A program made the position numbers and the translations under genes. From Nonomuraea candida (lineage in GTDB: Bacteria > Actinomycetota > Actinomycetes > Streptosporangiales > Streptosporangiaceae), in NCBI RefSeq assembly GCF_000725485.1, contig NZ_JOAG01000018.1, forward strand, positions 62,001 to 126,000: DNA of 64,000 nt, given 5' to 3'. Under the pieces are notes generated by a model. The model ran no database searches. It worked only from the letters and a program-made list of their open reading frames with translations, and had not been told where the DNA came from. The first letter of the stretch is position 1; every line of letters starts with the position of its first letter. Of the stretch, positions 1 through 9,367 are shown one piece after another.

Positions 1-645
1 GGCCCCGAGGAGGGCCGGCGGCTCAGGGAGCTGCACAAGCCGATCGCCGGGGTGGACGAGCAGGGCAGGCCCTACCACGCGCTGAACGGCGAGGCGTGGG
101 CGTGGGTGCACCTGACGTTGTTCGAGCGGTTCATCGCGCTGAACCGGTACTTCGGCACGCCGTTCACCCGGGAGCAGCAGCGGCGGCTCTACGCCGAGTC
201 CCGGCAGCTCGGCGCGATCCTGCGGGTGCCCGAGCGGGAGGTGCCGGCCGATCTGGAGGCGTTCTGGCGGTACTTCGACAGGATGGTCGCCGAGCGGCTG
301 GAGCCGCATCCGACGGCGCTCGACGTGCTGGAGGTCATGCGCGGCACCCCGGCGCCGCCCCGGCTGCCCGCCCCGCTCCGCCGGCTGTGGACGCCGGTCG
401 GGATCGGGGCGGGGGAGTTCAACTACTTCGTCACGGTCGGCACCCTGCCGTCCGCGGTGCGCAGGAAGCTGGGGCTGCGGTGGACGGCCCGGGAGGAGCG
501 GCGGTTGCGGCACCTCGGGCACGCGGTGGCGATGGTCACGCCGCGGCTGCCCGAGCGGCTGCGGTACATGCCCATCGCCTACCACGCCCGCAAGGCCGCC
601 CGCGGCTCCCGCCGCATCACCCACCCCACGGCCCGCTCCGCATAA
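1..645 (+). CDS. Oxygenase MpaB family protein (DUF2236), 5' end cut by window edge
   Basis: The reading frame is open from base 1, so the gene begins before the window; 214 residues and a TAA stop are visible. The stretch around the sixteenth visible residue (IAGVDEQGRPYHALN, then AWVHLTLFERF) and the conserved spacing of Trp, His and Phe match the C-terminal half of DUF2236 proteins, the family of MpaB and rubber-cleaving latex-clearing oxygenases, which are haem-containing. A GTG codon at 52 lies inside the conserved domain and is not a credible start. Substrate unknown. It converges on the padR gene. Confidence 0.8.
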   Translation, partial: GPEEGRRLRELHKPIAGVDEQGRPYHALNGEAWAWVHLTLFERFIALNRYFGTPFTREQQRRLYAESRQLGAILRVPEREVPADLEAFWRYFDRMVAERLEPHPTALDVLEVMRGTPAPPRLPAPLRRLWTPVGIGAGEFNYFVTVGTLPSAVRRKLGLRWTAREERRLRHLGHAVAMVTPRLPERLRYMPIAYHARKAARGSRRITHPTARSA

Positions 646-651
646 CCTCGC

Positions 652-697
652 TCCGTCCCGGCCTGCCCGTCCCGGCCTGCCCGTCCCGGCCTGCCGG
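652..697. repeat. 14-bp tandem repeat after the MpaB-family gene
   Basis: Just after the stop codon at 645 the unit CCCGTCCCGGCCTG is repeated about three times head to tail. It lies in the roughly 210-base gap between two convergent genes; nothing else is apparent in that gap. Confidence 0.75.
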
Positions 698-855
698 TTC
701 GGCCCGGTCCGGCTTCGAGGCAGTGCCGGCGCAGGGCGGGTTGGAAGCCATGGTGGAGTGGTGCGGGGTCGGCGGCCGAGGGTGTCGTGGATGGTGTCGG
801 GTTCTGAGGGCGAGGGTTGCCGGGATGGTGCCCGGTCGGCGGTCGAGGGGGCGGG

Positions 856-1605
856 TCAGCGGTCGAGGATGTCGTGGATGGCGCGGCTCGCGTCGTGCAG
901 CGTCGTACGGAGCTCGGCCAGCTTCTCCGGCGTCAGGCGGGCCTTGGACGCCTCCTCCCGGGCCTCGGCGACGAAGTCGGCGAGCAGCTCGCCCAGCTCG
1001 GCGTCGAGCTCGGCCCGGTTGGCCGGACCGGACGGGTCGCCCCCGAGCGTGGCCCAGACCTCCGACCAGATCCCGCGCCATTCCCGGCTGATCCGCTCGC
1101 CCTCGTCCTGCCAGTGGTGGGCGTGCTGGGTCCACTGGTGCCGCTGCTGGTCGCGCAGCCGTCTGAACTCTTCCTTCTGCTGGTCCCGCAGCCGCCGGCT
1201 GTCATCGGCGGCCCCGGTGCGCACGTCCTTGGCGATCCGGGTCAGCTCCTCGCGCAGCGACTTGACCGTGTCGCGCACGTCCTCCTTGACCTCGCGGGCG
1301 ATGTCGCGCACGGAGGCGGAGATCTCCTGCTCCAGGTCGTCGAGCTCGTCGAGGCGGGCGTTCAGCTCCTCGCGGCCCTTGTCGGTGATGGAGAACACCT
1401 TTTTGCCGTCGATCACCTCGTGCGTGACCAGGCCCTCCTCCTCCAGGCGGGCCAGACGCGGGTAGATCGTGCCGGGAGAGGGCGAATAGACGCCGAGGAA
1501 GCGGTCCTGGAGCAGCCGGATGACCTCGTAGCCATGGCGCGGGCTCTCTTCCAGCAGCTTGAGCAGGTACAGCCGGAGCCGGCCGTGACCGAAGACAGGG
1601 CTCAT
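856..1605 (-). CDS. PadR family transcriptional regulator with long C-terminal coiled coil
   Basis: 249 residues. Residues 8-80 form the PadR winged helix (LLKLLEESPRHGYEVIRLL, then SPSPGTIYPRLARLEEEGLV). The rest is charged and helical with heptad-like Glu/Arg/Leu spacing, longer than the usual PadR dimerisation arm. The start ATG overlaps the stop of the upstream DUF4097 gene by four bases (ATGA), so the two are co-transcribed and probably translationally coupled. This PadR/DUF4097 pairing is common in actinobacteria, where the regulator is thought to control its own operon; direct repeats at the promoter near 2449-2487 are candidate binding sites. Confidence 0.88.
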   Translation of the reverse strand: MSPVFGHGRLRLYLLKLLEESPRHGYEVIRLLQDRFLGVYSPSPGTIYPRLARLEEEGLVTHEVIDGKKVFSITDKGREELNARLDELDDLEQEISASVRDIAREVKEDVRDTVKSLREELTRIAKDVRTGAADDSRRLRDQQKEEFRRLRDQQRHQWTQHAHHWQDEGERISREWRGIWSEVWATLGGDPSGPANRAELDAELGELLADFVAEAREEASKARLTPEKLAELRTTLHDASRAIHDILDR

Positions 1606-2405
1606 TCCTTCTCTCCCTTGAGCAGCGTGACGTCGCCGGAGACCGTGATGGCCGACAGCGAGGCCATGCCGCCACCCAGCCGCCCGGACAGCGCCTTGGC
1701 GCCGGGGCCGCTCGTGTTGGTCAGTTCCTCGAACGCGCCGGCCAGCCTGCCGGAGGTGGACCTCGCGCTGATGTCCGCCTCGACGTTCTCCGGCAGCCTG
1801 ACCAGGATGTCACCGGAGACGCTGTTGAGCGTCACGTGTCCGGTGGGTCGCAGGGTGAGATCGGCCGTGATGCGGCCCGAGACCGTGTTGGCCTTCAGCC
1901 GGCGCGGCGTGCCGTCGGCCACCGTCAGGTCGCCGGAGACGCTGACGAACGACAGGTCGCCCTCCATGGCCCGGCTCTCGACGTCGCCGGAGGCGGTGTT
2001 GGCGGCCACGTCGCCGCTGACGCCGTCGAGCACGATGTCGCCCGAGACGCTCTTGACGTGGGTCATCCGCTCGAACCCGGCCACCACGGCGGGGGCGGAC
2101 ACGACGGCCGCCCGCACCTTGCAGGTCTTGGGCACGGCGATGGACAGCACGGTCCTGCGCCGGTCGCGGCGCAGCCAGCCGAGCGCGCCCTCCCAGGTGA
2201 GGTCGCGGTAGGCGACGGTCAGCGCCCTGGTGTCCTCGTCGTAGGAGACCATGAGCGGCGCGGCCGACTCGATCTCGGCGACCTCCAGAGTGGGCGGGCC
2301 GTCGCTGGCCAGCACGTCGAGGCGGCCGGCGACGATGCGTACGTCGAGTGAGTCCACCTCACCGAATGACCACTGCCCCGGCCCGTCGATCGTCCACTGC
2401 TGCAT
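1602..2405 (-). CDS. DUF4097 family beta-strand repeat protein
   Basis: 267 residues from the ATG at 2405, which is preceded by a GGGGGAG ribosome site; an in-frame extension to 2531 would cross the promoter and is rejected. The protein has repeated short strands with the recurring pattern VSGDI/VSGDV (for example TVSGRITADL, NSVSGDILVRL), typical of the DUF4097 adhesin-like beta-helix. No signal peptide or membrane segment is seen, so it is probably cytoplasmic. Function unknown; first gene of a two-gene operon with padR, suggesting a ligand-sensing or envelope-stress role. Confidence 0.85.
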   Translation of the reverse strand: MQQWTIDGPGQWSFGEVDSLDVRIVAGRLDVLASDGPPTLEVAEIESAAPLMVSYDEDTRALTVAYRDLTWEGALGWLRRDRRRTVLSIAVPKTCKVRAAVVSAPAVVAGFERMTHVKSVSGDIVLDGVSGDVAANTASGDVESRAMEGDLSFVSVSGDLTVADGTPRRLKANTVSGRITADLTLRPTGHVTLNSVSGDILVRLPENVEADISARSTSGRLAGAFEELTNTSGPGAKALSGRLGGGMASLSAITVSGDVTLLKGEKE

Positions 2406-2447
2406 GCTCCCCCGCCCCTCTCCGGCGACACATTTCCTCCTGCAAAC

Positions 2448-2487
2448 ACGATATGTCGCGATCGTCGGAAACTCAAGATGTATCGCG
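2448..2487 (-). promoter_or_regulatory. Promoter of the DUF4097-padR operon with direct repeats
   Basis: On the minus strand a -35 TTGAGT (2476-2471) and a -10 TATCGT (2453-2448) are separated by 17 bases. Two related 12-mers, CGATATGTCGCG (2449-2460) and AGATGTATCGCG (2476-2487), match at 9 of 12 positions and cover the -10 and -35. Inference: PadR autoregulatory operator. Confidence 0.5.
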
Positions 2488-2633
2488 TTATTGGCGAGTA
2501 TGACCGCCCACGATGACCCGGTCCTGCCCATGGGCCGCTCCTTCGATGCCGAAGGGCCGATCCTGTGAGATCCCGGGCCCTGAGCATGGCCGGGTGCCGG
2601 GAGAAGGGCGGTCTTGTGAGGGAAGGGTGTGGC

Positions 2634-2813
2634 TCAGTCGTCCTCGTCGTCGTCCAGGCGCGCCAGCCACGTCGCCAGCCGTTCGATCGGCGTCTCGAAC
2701 TCGGGGTTGAGGTCCACGAACTCGCGCAGCCGCTCGCCCAGCCACACCAGGCTGACCTCCTCCTCGCCACGCCGCTCGACCAGCTCTTCGATCCCCCGAT
2801 CGGTGAAGTACAT
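2634..2813 (-). CDS. DUF6104 family small protein
   Basis: 59 residues from the ATG at 2813 (GGAG upstream), starting MYFTDRGIEELVERRG and ending in an acidic tail (ARLDDDEDD). It matches the small actinobacterial DUF6104 family, which is usually encoded directly downstream of kgd, as here. It sits beyond a strong hairpin that separates it from kgd, so it may have its own promoter. No motif indicates an activity; a role linked to 2-oxoglutarate metabolism is only guilt by association. Confidence 0.85.
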   Translation of the reverse strand: MYFTDRGIEELVERRGEEEVSLVWLGERLREFVDLNPEFETPIERLATWLARLDDDEDD

Positions 2814-2878
2814 CGCTCTCCATTCCTTCCCCCGGGCGGCTTCGCCCCGGCCTGACTTTAGTCTGCTCCGGACAGCAG

Positions 2879-2913
2879 CGAGCCCCCCGCCGCACGAGGT
2901 GGCAGGGGGCTCG
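2879..2913 (-). terminator. Hairpin terminator downstream of kgd
   Basis: Perfect 9-bp stem CGAGCCCCC (2879-2887) / GGGGGCTCG (2905-2913) with a 17-base loop, beginning 14 bases beyond the kgd stop codon. There is no U tract, as usual for high-G+C actinobacteria. Confidence 0.7.
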
Positions 2914-2926
2914 GCAGACGGACGGC

Positions 2927-5900
2927 TCAGCCGAAGATCTGGTGCAGGATCTCCTCGAGCTCCGTGTCGTGCGAGTTGTGCGACCCGGTCGCCGGCGAGC
3001 TGTTGGGCGTGCGCGACACGCGCCGCACCGGCCGGCCGCCCAGCGTCTGCGGGTCCTCGGCCAGCTTGAGCGTGAGGTACGGCCACGGCCCCATGTTGAC
3101 CGGCTCGTCCTGCGCCCAGATCAGCTCGACCTGGTCACCGTAACGGCCCAGCTCGGCGGCCAGCTCTTCCGACGGGAACGGGTAGAGCCGCTCCAGCCGG
3201 ACGATCGCGACGTCCTCGCGACCGGTCTTGTCGCGCTGCGCCGCCAGGTCGTAGTAGAGCCTGCCGGAGGTGAGCACGACCTTGGTGACCTTGGCCGGGT
3301 CGGCGGTCGTGTCGCCCAGGACCGGCTGGAAGGAGCCCGAGGTGAAGTCGGACGCCTTCGACGTGGCCGCCTTGTGGCGCAGCAGCGACTTGGGCGTGAA
3401 GACCACCAGCGGCTTGTGCCGCTCCGACTCGACCTGCCAGCGCAGCAGGTGGAAGTAGTTGGCCGGAGTGGTGGGCTGCGCGACCGTCATGTTGTCGAGC
3501 GCGCAGACCTGGAGGAACCGCTCGATGCGGGCCGAGGAGTGGTCGGGGCCCTGGCCCTCGTAGCCGTGCGGCAGCAGCAGCACGACGGAGGACTTCTGGC
3601 CCCACTTCTGCTCGCCCGACGAGATGAACTCGTCGATGATCGTCTGGGCGCCGTTGACGAAGTCGCCGAACTGCGCCTCCCAGGCGACCAGGGCGTCGGG
3701 CCGGACCACGCTGTAGCCGTACTCGAAGCCCAGCGCCGCGAACTCGCTGAGCAGCGAGTCGTAGACGTAGAACTTCGTGGTGCCCTGGTTGAAGGCCTTG
3801 AGCGGCGTGTGGTCGGCGCCGGTCATCCGGTCCACCAGGACGGCGTGGCGCTGGGTGAACGTGCCGCGCCGGGAGTCCTGGCCGACCAGGCGCACCGGGT
3901 GGCCGTCGAGGAGCAGCGCGCCGAAGGCCAGCGTCTCGCCCATCGCCCAGTCGATCGCGTCGTGCTCGACCATCTGGCCGCGGCGCTGCAGCACCGGCGC
4001 CAGGCGCGGGTGCGGCGTGAAGCCCTCGGGGAGGTTGAGCTGGGTGTCGACGATGCGCTTGAGCGTCTCGTGGGTGATCGCCGTCGGCGTGTCGTCGTGC
4101 GACCACTTGACGACCTCGGTCGGGGGCACCCGCATGGCGGCCGCCTCCTGAGGCTTCTTGGCCGCCTCGCGGGTCTCGGTGAACGCCTGCTCCAGCTTGG
4201 CCTGGTAGTCGCGCAGCGCCTGCTCGGCCTCCTCCACCGTGATGTCGCCCCGGCCGATCAGCGCCTCGGTGTAGAGCTTGCGGGTGGAGCGCTTGGCGTC
4301 GATCAGGTCGTACATCAGCGGCTGGGTGAAGGCGGGGTTGTCGCCCTCGTTGTGGCCGCGGCGGCGGTAGCAGATGAGGTCGATCACGACGTCCTTGCGG
4401 AACGCCTGGCGGTATTCGTAGGCCAGCTCGCCCACGCGGACCACGGCCTCGGGGTCGTCGCCGTTGACGTGGAAGATCGGCGCCTGGATCATCCGGGCCA
4501 CGTCGGTGGCGTAGACCGACGAGCGGGACGAGGCGGGCGAGGTGGTGAAGCCCACCTGGTTGTTGACCACCACGTGCACGGTGCCGCCGGTGCGGTAGCC
4601 GCGCAGCTGCGACAGGTTGAGCGTCTCGGCCACGACGCCCTGGCCGGCGAAGGCCGCGTCGCCGTGGACGAGCACGGGCAGGACGGTGAAGCCCTCCTCG
4701 CCGCGCTCCAGGAGGTCCTGCTTGGCGCGGACGACGCCCTCCAGGACCGGGTTGACCGCCTCCAGGTGGGAGGGGTTGGCGACCACGGAGGCCGTGATCG
4801 TCTTGCCGCTCGGGGCGGTGAACGTGCCGGTCGCGCCGAGGTGGTACTTCACGTCACCGGAGCCGTGCGCGGTGCGCGGGTCGATGTTGCCCTCGAACTC
4901 GCCGAAGATCTGGGCGTAGGACTTGCCCACGATGTTGGCCAGCACGTTGAGGCGGCCGCGGTGCGCCATGCCGATGACGACCTCGTCGAGGCCCTCGTCG
5001 GCGGCGTCGCTGATCACCGAGTCGAGCAGCGGGATCAGGGACTCGCCGCCCTCCAGCGAGAAGCGCTTCTGGCCGACGAACTTCGTCTGCAGGAACGTCT
5101 CGAACGCCTCGGCGGTGTTGAGCCGCGACAGGATGTTGAGCTGCTCGTCACGCTCGGGCGACTTGTGCGGCTTCTCCACCCGCGCCTGGATCCAGGCCCG
5201 CTCCTCGGGGTTCTGGATGTGCATGTACTCGATGCCGACCGTGCGGCAGTAGGAGTCGCGCAGCACGCCCAGGATGTCGCGCAGCTTCATCAGCGGCTTG
5301 CCGCCGAAGCCGCCGGTGGCGAACTCGCGCTCCAGGTCCCACAGGGTCAGGCCGTGGGACTGGATGTCGAGGTCGGGGTGCTTGCGCTGCTTGTACTCCA
5401 GCGGGTCGGTCTCGGCCATCAGGTGGCCGCGCACGCGGTAGGCGTGGATCAGCTCGATGACCCGGGCGGACTTGGCCACGTCGTCGTCGTGGGTGGCGGA
5501 GATGTCCTGCACCCAGCGGACCGGCTCGTAGGGGATCCGCAGGGCCTCGAAGATCTCGTCGTAGAAGCCGTCCTCGCCGAGCAGCAGCCGGTGGATCTGG
5601 CGCAGGAAGTCGCCCGACTGGGCGCCCTGGATGATCCGGTGGTCGTAGGTGCTGGTCAGCGTCATGACCTTGGAGACGGCCAGGCGCGAGAGCGTGTCGG
5701 GGGAGGCCCCCTGGTATTCGGCCGGGTATTCCATCGCGCCGACGCCGATGATCGTGCCCTGGCCGGGCATCAGGCGCGGCACGGAGTGGACGGTGCCGAT
5801 CGTGCCGGGGTTGGTGAGGGAGATCGTGGTGCCGGAGAAGTCGTCGACGCCCAGCTTGCCCGCGCGGGCCTTCCTGACGACCTCTTCGTAGGCCATCCAG

Positions 5901-6574
5901 AACTGCCGGAAGTCCATCTCCTCCGCGCCCTTGATGGAGGGCACGAGGAGCTGGCGCTCGCCGTTGCTCTTCTGGACGTCGATCGCCAGGCCGAACCCGA
6001 CGTGCTCGGGCTTGACCAGCGTCGGCTTGCCGTCGATCTCCGCGTAGGAGTAGTTCATCTCCGGCATGGCCTTCAGCGCCTTGACGATCGCGAACCCGAT
6101 CAGGTGCGTGAAGGAGACCTTGCCGCCGCGGCCCCGCTTGAGGTGATTGTTGATCACGATGCGGTTGTCGATGAGCAGCTTGGCCGGGATGGCCCGGACG
6201 CTGGTCGCGGTCGGGACCGACAGCGACAGGTCCATGTTGGCGGCCGTGCGGGCCGCCGCGCCGCGCAGCTTGACCTCCTCGGCGCCCTTGGGCACCGGGG
6301 TGGCGGGCTGCTTCGGCTTCTCGGCGGCCGGTGGCGCCGTGGGTGGCGCCTTCGGGGCCTTGGGAGGTGCGGGGGCGGTCACAGTGCCGTTCGCCGCCTC
6401 CCTGACCGGGGTTCGGCCCGGTCCGTAATCAGGGTTGTAGTCAGCGAAGAAGTTCCACCAGGCCTTGTCGACAGACTCGGGATCTTGGAGGTACTTCTGG
6501 TACAGCTCGTCGACAAGCCACTCGTTTTGCCCAAAGCTTGCCAGCGGGTTTGTCCGCGACGACTCAGACGACAC
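2927..6574 (-). CDS. kgd: Multifunctional 2-oxoglutarate metabolism enzyme (Kgd / E1o-E2o fusion)
   Basis: About 1215 residues. Order: a short N-terminal E1 segment ([16 protein letters not shown]), a Pro/Ala-rich linker, an E2-type acyltransferase domain ([12 protein letters not shown] to [18 protein letters not shown], with the DHRIIQG active-site His), then the full thiamine-diphosphate E1 domain ([37 protein letters not shown], the last being the Mg/ThDP-binding GDD region). This is the actinobacterial enzyme that decarboxylates 2-oxoglutarate and serves as E1o with E2 activity in the TCA cycle; in mycobacteria it is controlled by the GarA FHA protein. The start is uncertain: GTG at 6574 (giving [13 protein letters not shown]) fits homologues and has AGAGGG upstream, while a TTG at 6628 would add 18 residues. 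Monocistronic, ended by the hairpin at 2879-2913. Confidence 0.95.
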   Translation of the reverse strand: MSSESSRTNPLASFGQNEWLVDELYQKYLQDPESVDKAWWNFFADYNPDYGPGRTPVREAANGTVTAPAPPKAPKAPPTAPPAAEKPKQPATPVPKGAEEVKLRGAAARTAANMDLSLSVPTATSVRAIPAKLLIDNRIVINNHLKRGRGGKVSFTHLIGFAIVKALKAMPEMNYSYAEIDGKPTLVKPEHVGFGLAIDVQKSNGERQLLVPSIKGAEEMDFRQFWMAYEEVVRKARAGKLGVDDFSGTTISLTNPGTIGTVHSVPRLMPGQGTIIGVGAMEYPAEYQGASPDTLSRLAVSKVMTLTSTYDHRIIQGAQSGDFLRQIHRLLLGEDGFYDEIFEALRIPYEPVRWVQDISATHDDDVAKSARVIELIHAYRVRGHLMAETDPLEYKQRKHPDLDIQSHGLTLWDLEREFATGGFGGKPLMKLRDILGVLRDSYCRTVGIEYMHIQNPEERAWIQARVEKPHKSPERDEQLNILSRLNTAEAFETFLQTKFVGQKRFSLEGGESLIPLLDSVISDAADEGLDEVVIGMAHRGRLNVLANIVGKSYAQIFGEFEGNIDPRTAHGSGDVKYHLGATGTFTAPSGKTITASVVANPSHLEAVNPVLEGVVRAKQDLLERGEEGFTVLPVLVHGDAAFAGQGVVAETLNLSQLRGYRTGGTVHVVVNNQVGFTTSPASSRSSVYATDVARMIQAPIFHVNGDDPEAVVRVGELAYEYRQAFRKDVVIDLICYRRRGHNEGDNPAFTQPLMYDLIDAKRSTRKLYTEALIGRGDITVEEAEQALRDYQAKLEQAFTETREAAKKPQEAAAMRVPPTEVVKWSHDDTPTAITHETLKRIVDTQLNLPEGFTPHPRLAPVLQRRGQMVEHDAIDWAMGETLAFGALLLDGHPVRLVGQDSRRGTFTQRHAVLVDRMTGADHTPLKAFNQGTTKFYVYDSLLSEFAALGFEYGYSVVRPDALVAWEAQFGDFVNGAQTIIDEFISSGEQKWGQKSSVVLLLPHGYEGQGPDHSSARIERFLQVCALDNMTVAQPTTPANYFHLLRWQVESERHKPLVVFTPKSLLRHKAATSKASDFTSGSFQPVLGDTTADPAKVTKVVLTSGRLYYDLAAQRDKTGREDVAIVRLERLYPFPSEELAAELGRYGDQVELIWAQDEPVNMGPWPYLTLKLAEDPQTLGGRPVRRVSRTPNSSPATGSHNSHDTELEEILHQIFG

Positions 6575-6779
6575 GGCGGAAATCGCCCTCTTCCGCAGAT
6601 CGGCGTTGATGTTAGAGAACCTGTCCAAGGCTACTCGCCCGGACCGGCAGCGCGCGCCGAAGGACCCGTGCCGCCTCGAACGATCCTCTCAGGACCGCGC
6701 AAAGAGGTCACGCGCGCCCTGTCAATCCGGGGTGCTGTAGCGATTATTACTCTTTGGTATCAACACTTCGGCGGCAGGT

Positions 6780-7424
6780 TTATTTCCCTGCTGCTACCAG
6801 GCGGCTTGCGATCCGCACCTCGGGCGACAACTCGGACAAAAGGTCCGATAGTTCCTCTCCCGCCTGCTTGAGCTCCTCCAGCGACATGGGCTCCAGCCGC
6901 TCCAGGAGGAAGATCGCGTTGGTCGTCTCCTCGGTGAGGCGCGTGCGCACCACCTGGCGCCAATTCCATCTCCTGCAGGTGACACCGATGTCGTCGCGCC
7001 AGATCACCTCGCCGGGCTCCGGCTGGCCGAGCGCCTCCTCCGACGCCTCCTCGCCGGTCGCGCGGACCAGCCGGGCCGGGCCGGCGTAGTGGTCGAGGTC
7101 CTCGCCGCCGATGGGCAGCGCGTGCTTGACGCTGACGGAGTTGTACGCGTCCACCACCCGGTTGATCTCCGGCAGCGGCATCCTGCGCGTGAGCGCGTCG
7201 ACCGAGGGGCGGGTGCGCTGCGGCTTGGCCCCGAACGCGCGGTAGGCGTCCTTCCAGGCGTCGATCTTGTCGGTCTGGACCTCCTGCGCGGCCGCCTCCG
7301 CCAGCCAGGCGCGGGACCGGTCGTCGGTGGGCCCGTTGCGCAGCCCGTGCGCGGTCACGATGAGCACCGCGAAGTCGGGCCGCAGTGCGAAGACGGAGTC
7401 GTCCACCCAGATGTCGTCGAGCAT
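6780..7424 (-). CDS. B3/B4 (tRNA synthetase-like) domain protein
   Basis: 214 residues from ATG at 7424. The central region (RPSVDALTRRMPLPEINRVVDAYN, then HALPIGGEDLDHYAGPARLV) is the B3/B4 domain found in the beta subunit of phenylalanyl-tRNA synthetase and as a stand-alone protein. Stand-alone members are thought to bind or edit amino-acyl substrates but are mostly uncharacterised. No catalytic motif is certain. Transcribed away from the ArsR-type gene at 7521, sharing a 96-base promoter region that holds a palindrome array. Confidence 0.8.
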   Translation of the reverse strand: MLDDIWVDDSVFALRPDFAVLIVTAHGLRNGPTDDRSRAWLAEAAAQEVQTDKIDAWKDAYRAFGAKPQRTRPSVDALTRRMPLPEINRVVDAYNSVSVKHALPIGGEDLDHYAGPARLVRATGEEASEEALGQPEPGEVIWRDDIGVTCRRWNWRQVVRTRLTEETTNAIFLLERLEPMSLEELKQAGEELSDLLSELSPEVRIASRLVAAGK

Positions 7425-7472
7425 CCCCCAAGTCTAGGGAGCCGGGCGAGCGGTCCACGAAGCCCGGAGGAA

Positions 7473-7506
7473 CCGCAAAAAGCGCTTTGCAAAATTGTCT
7501 TTGCGG
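7473..7506. promoter_or_regulatory. Overlapping palindrome operator upstream of the ArsR-type/MFS operon
   Basis: A symmetrical array: CCGCAAA (7473-7479), six bases, TTTGCAAA (7486-7493, itself palindromic), six bases, TTTGCGG (7500-7506). Thus two GCAAA-N6-TTTGC dyads overlap by two bases inside a larger 7-bp outer inverted repeat. A possible -35 TTTGCA (7486-7491) and -10 TATCGT (7509-7514), spaced 17, overlap it, placing the transcript start at about 7521. Inference: binding site for the regulator encoded next to it. Confidence 0.7.
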
Positions 7507-7520
7507 TTTATCGTCGGTGC

Positions 7521-8087
7521 GTGGAGGAGCAGTACAGGATCACTGACCCGCAGGTGCTGCGGGCCGTCACCCACCCGCTGCGCGCACGCGTGCTGGGCCT
7601 GCTGCGCGCCGACGGGCCGGCCACCGCCAGCGAGCTGGGCCGCAAGCTGGGCGAGAGCTCCGGCTCGACCAGCTACCACCTGCGCGAGCTGTTCAAATAC
7701 GGCTTCATCGAGGAGGAGCCGGAGCAGCGCGACGGGCGCGAGCGCCGCTGGCGGGCGCGGCACCGATACACCTCGTGGAACAGCCGCGAGATGTCCGGCA
7801 CGCCCGAGGGGCGCGAGGCGGTCAAGGTCATGCGGCTCTGGCAGGCCGAGGCGCTCGCGCAGGTCATCCAGGAGTTCGACGAGGCCGAGTGGTCGCCCGG
7901 GTGGCTGGAGATCGCCGGCATGAGCGACCACCTCGCCACGCTGCCGCCGGCCGCGATGGCCGAGTTCATGGCGCGGGCGGAGGAGCTGCTGCGCGAGCTG
8001 GGCGCGCGCCACGCCGGCGCGCCCGGCGCCGAGCAGGTCCACATCTTTGTGGGGGGCTTCCCCCGTGCACGGAAGGAGGGGCCGTGA
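7521..8087 (+). CDS. ArsR-type winged-helix transcriptional regulator
   Basis: 188 residues from GTG at 7521. Residues 8-75 are a winged helix (DPQVLRAVTHPLRARVLGLL, then ASELGRKLGESSGSTSYHLR and LFKYGFIEEEP), of the ArsR-like type that lacks the metal-binding cysteines. The C-terminal half is helical (LWQAEALAQVIQEFDEAEW) and probably senses a ligand or dimerises. The start is likely leaderless: the predicted transcript start falls on the GTG and no ribosome site is seen. Its stop overlaps the MFS gene start (GTGA), the classic regulator-exporter arrangement. Confidence 0.85.
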   Translation: MEEQYRITDPQVLRAVTHPLRARVLGLLRADGPATASELGRKLGESSGSTSYHLRELFKYGFIEEEPEQRDGRERRWRARHRYTSWNSREMSGTPEGREAVKVMRLWQAEALAQVIQEFDEAEWSPGWLEIAGMSDHLATLPPAAMAEFMARAEELLRELGARHAGAPGAEQVHIFVGGFPRARKEGP

Positions 8088-9367
8088 CCGCGCGATCGGC
8101 CTTACGGCGTTACATGCTCGTGGCGTTCCTGACCTGGCTGCCCGTCGGGCTGACAATGGCCGCCATGGTCCTGCTGATGACCGAGAGAGGTCTCAGCCTG
8201 GCCCAGGTCGGGCTGGCGGTGACGGTGTTCTCGATCGTGACCGTGGCCCTGGAGCTGCCCACCGGCGGGCTGGCCGACGTGGTGGGGCGGCGCGTGGTGC
8301 TGGCGGCCTCGGCGGCGTTCACGGTCGTGGGGCTGGCGCTGATGAGCGTGTCCACGACGTTCTGGATGTTCCTGGCGGGCTGCGTGCTGAAGGGCGTGGC
8401 CAGGGCGCTGTCCAGCGGCCCCGCCACCGCCTGGTACGTCGACACGCTGCACGCGATCGAGGGCCGCGACGCCGACCTCAAGCCCGGCCTGGCCAGGGGC
8501 GGCGTGATGGAGTCGGTGGCCCTGTGCGCCGGCGTGCTGGCGGGCGGCGCCGTCCCGCTCCTGGTGCCGCCCTCGCTGATGCTCCCGCTGGCGGCGCCGC
8601 CCCTGCTGGGCGCGGTCGCGGCGGCGGTGCTGCTGGTCGTGGTGGTGGTCGCGCTGCCCGAGCCGGCCCACGAGCGCCGCTCGGTGGCGAGCGTGCTGCG
8701 CGAGGTGCCCGCCACGGTGGGCGGCGGCCTGCGGCTGGCGGCCGGCAGCGCGCTGCTGCGCAGGCTCATGCCGGCCGCGGTGGCGTCGGGCGTGGTGCTG
8801 ACGGGCGTCGAGCTGCTCACCCCCGGGCGGCTGGCCGAGCTGGCGGGCACCGCCGAGCAGGGCAGCCTGGCCTACGCCGTGGTCGCGGCGCTCGGGTTCG
8901 CGGGCAGCGCGACGGGCAGCGCGCTGGTGCCGCGGGTAGCCCGGCTGGCCGGCGGCTCCGTCGGGGGCGCGGTCGTGGGCACGGTCCTGGCCGCGCTCTC
9001 CGTGGGCGCGCTGGCCGCGACGGCCGGGCTCGACGGCCTGCCGGGGATGCTCGGCGCCGGCCTCGCCTACGTCGCGCTGTTCGTCGGCATCTCGTTGACG
9101 GGCGTGCTGTGCCTGGAGCTGACCCACCGGGCGGTCACCGCCGCCGAGCGCACCACCGTCACCTCGACCAGCTCGATCGCCCTGCAGTCCGGCGGGGCCG
9201 CGGCCAACCTCGCGCTCGGCGTGCTGGCCACCCAGGCGGGCCTGAGCGTCGCCTGGGGGACCGCGGCCGCGGTGATGCTGGCCTCGGCGCTGCTGTTCGT
9301 GCGGATGCCGGCGCCTACAGGCTCCAGTCCAGCTCCGGCCCCACCGGCACGATCCGGCTCGGGTTGA
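8084..9367 (+). CDS. MFS transporter (probable drug exporter)
   Basis: 427 residues from GTG at 8084, with GGAAGGAGGGG upstream and a four-base overlap with the regulator. There are about 12 hydrophobic segments; motif A is recognisable after the second (ELPTGGLADVVGRRVVLAAS). Members of this size next to an ArsR-type repressor are usually proton-driven multidrug exporters; the substrate cannot be read from sequence. Its last 53 bases overlap the convergent GST-like gene, so the C-terminal tail (rich in Pro, Ala and Ser) is less constrained than the rest. Confidence 0.85.
   Translation: MTARSALRRYMLVAFLTWLPVGLTMAAMVLLMTERGLSLAQVGLAVTVFSIVTVALELPTGGLADVVGRRVVLAASAAFTVVGLALMSVSTTFWMFLAGCVLKGVARALSSGPATAWYVDTLHAIEGRDADLKPGLARGGVMESVALCAGVLAGGAVPLLVPPSLMLPLAAPPLLGAVAAAVLLVVVVVALPEPAHERRSVASVLREVPATVGGGLRLAAGSALLRRLMPAAVASGVVLTGVELLTPGRLAELAGTAEQGSLAYAVVAALGFAGSATGSALVPRVARLAGGSVGGAVVGTVLAALSVGALAATAGLDGLPGMLGAGLAYVALFVGISLTGVLCLELTHRAVTAAERTTVTSTSSIALQSGGAAANLALGVLATQAGLSVAWGTAAAVMLASALLFVRMPAPTGSSPAPAPPARSGSG

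Noticed and set aside
2942..6871. A 1309-codon open frame on the plus strand opposite kgd
   Set aside because: It is the complement of a well-conserved coding gene, has Arg/Val/Leu-rich low-complexity composition and no domain; such mirror frames are expected at this G+C.
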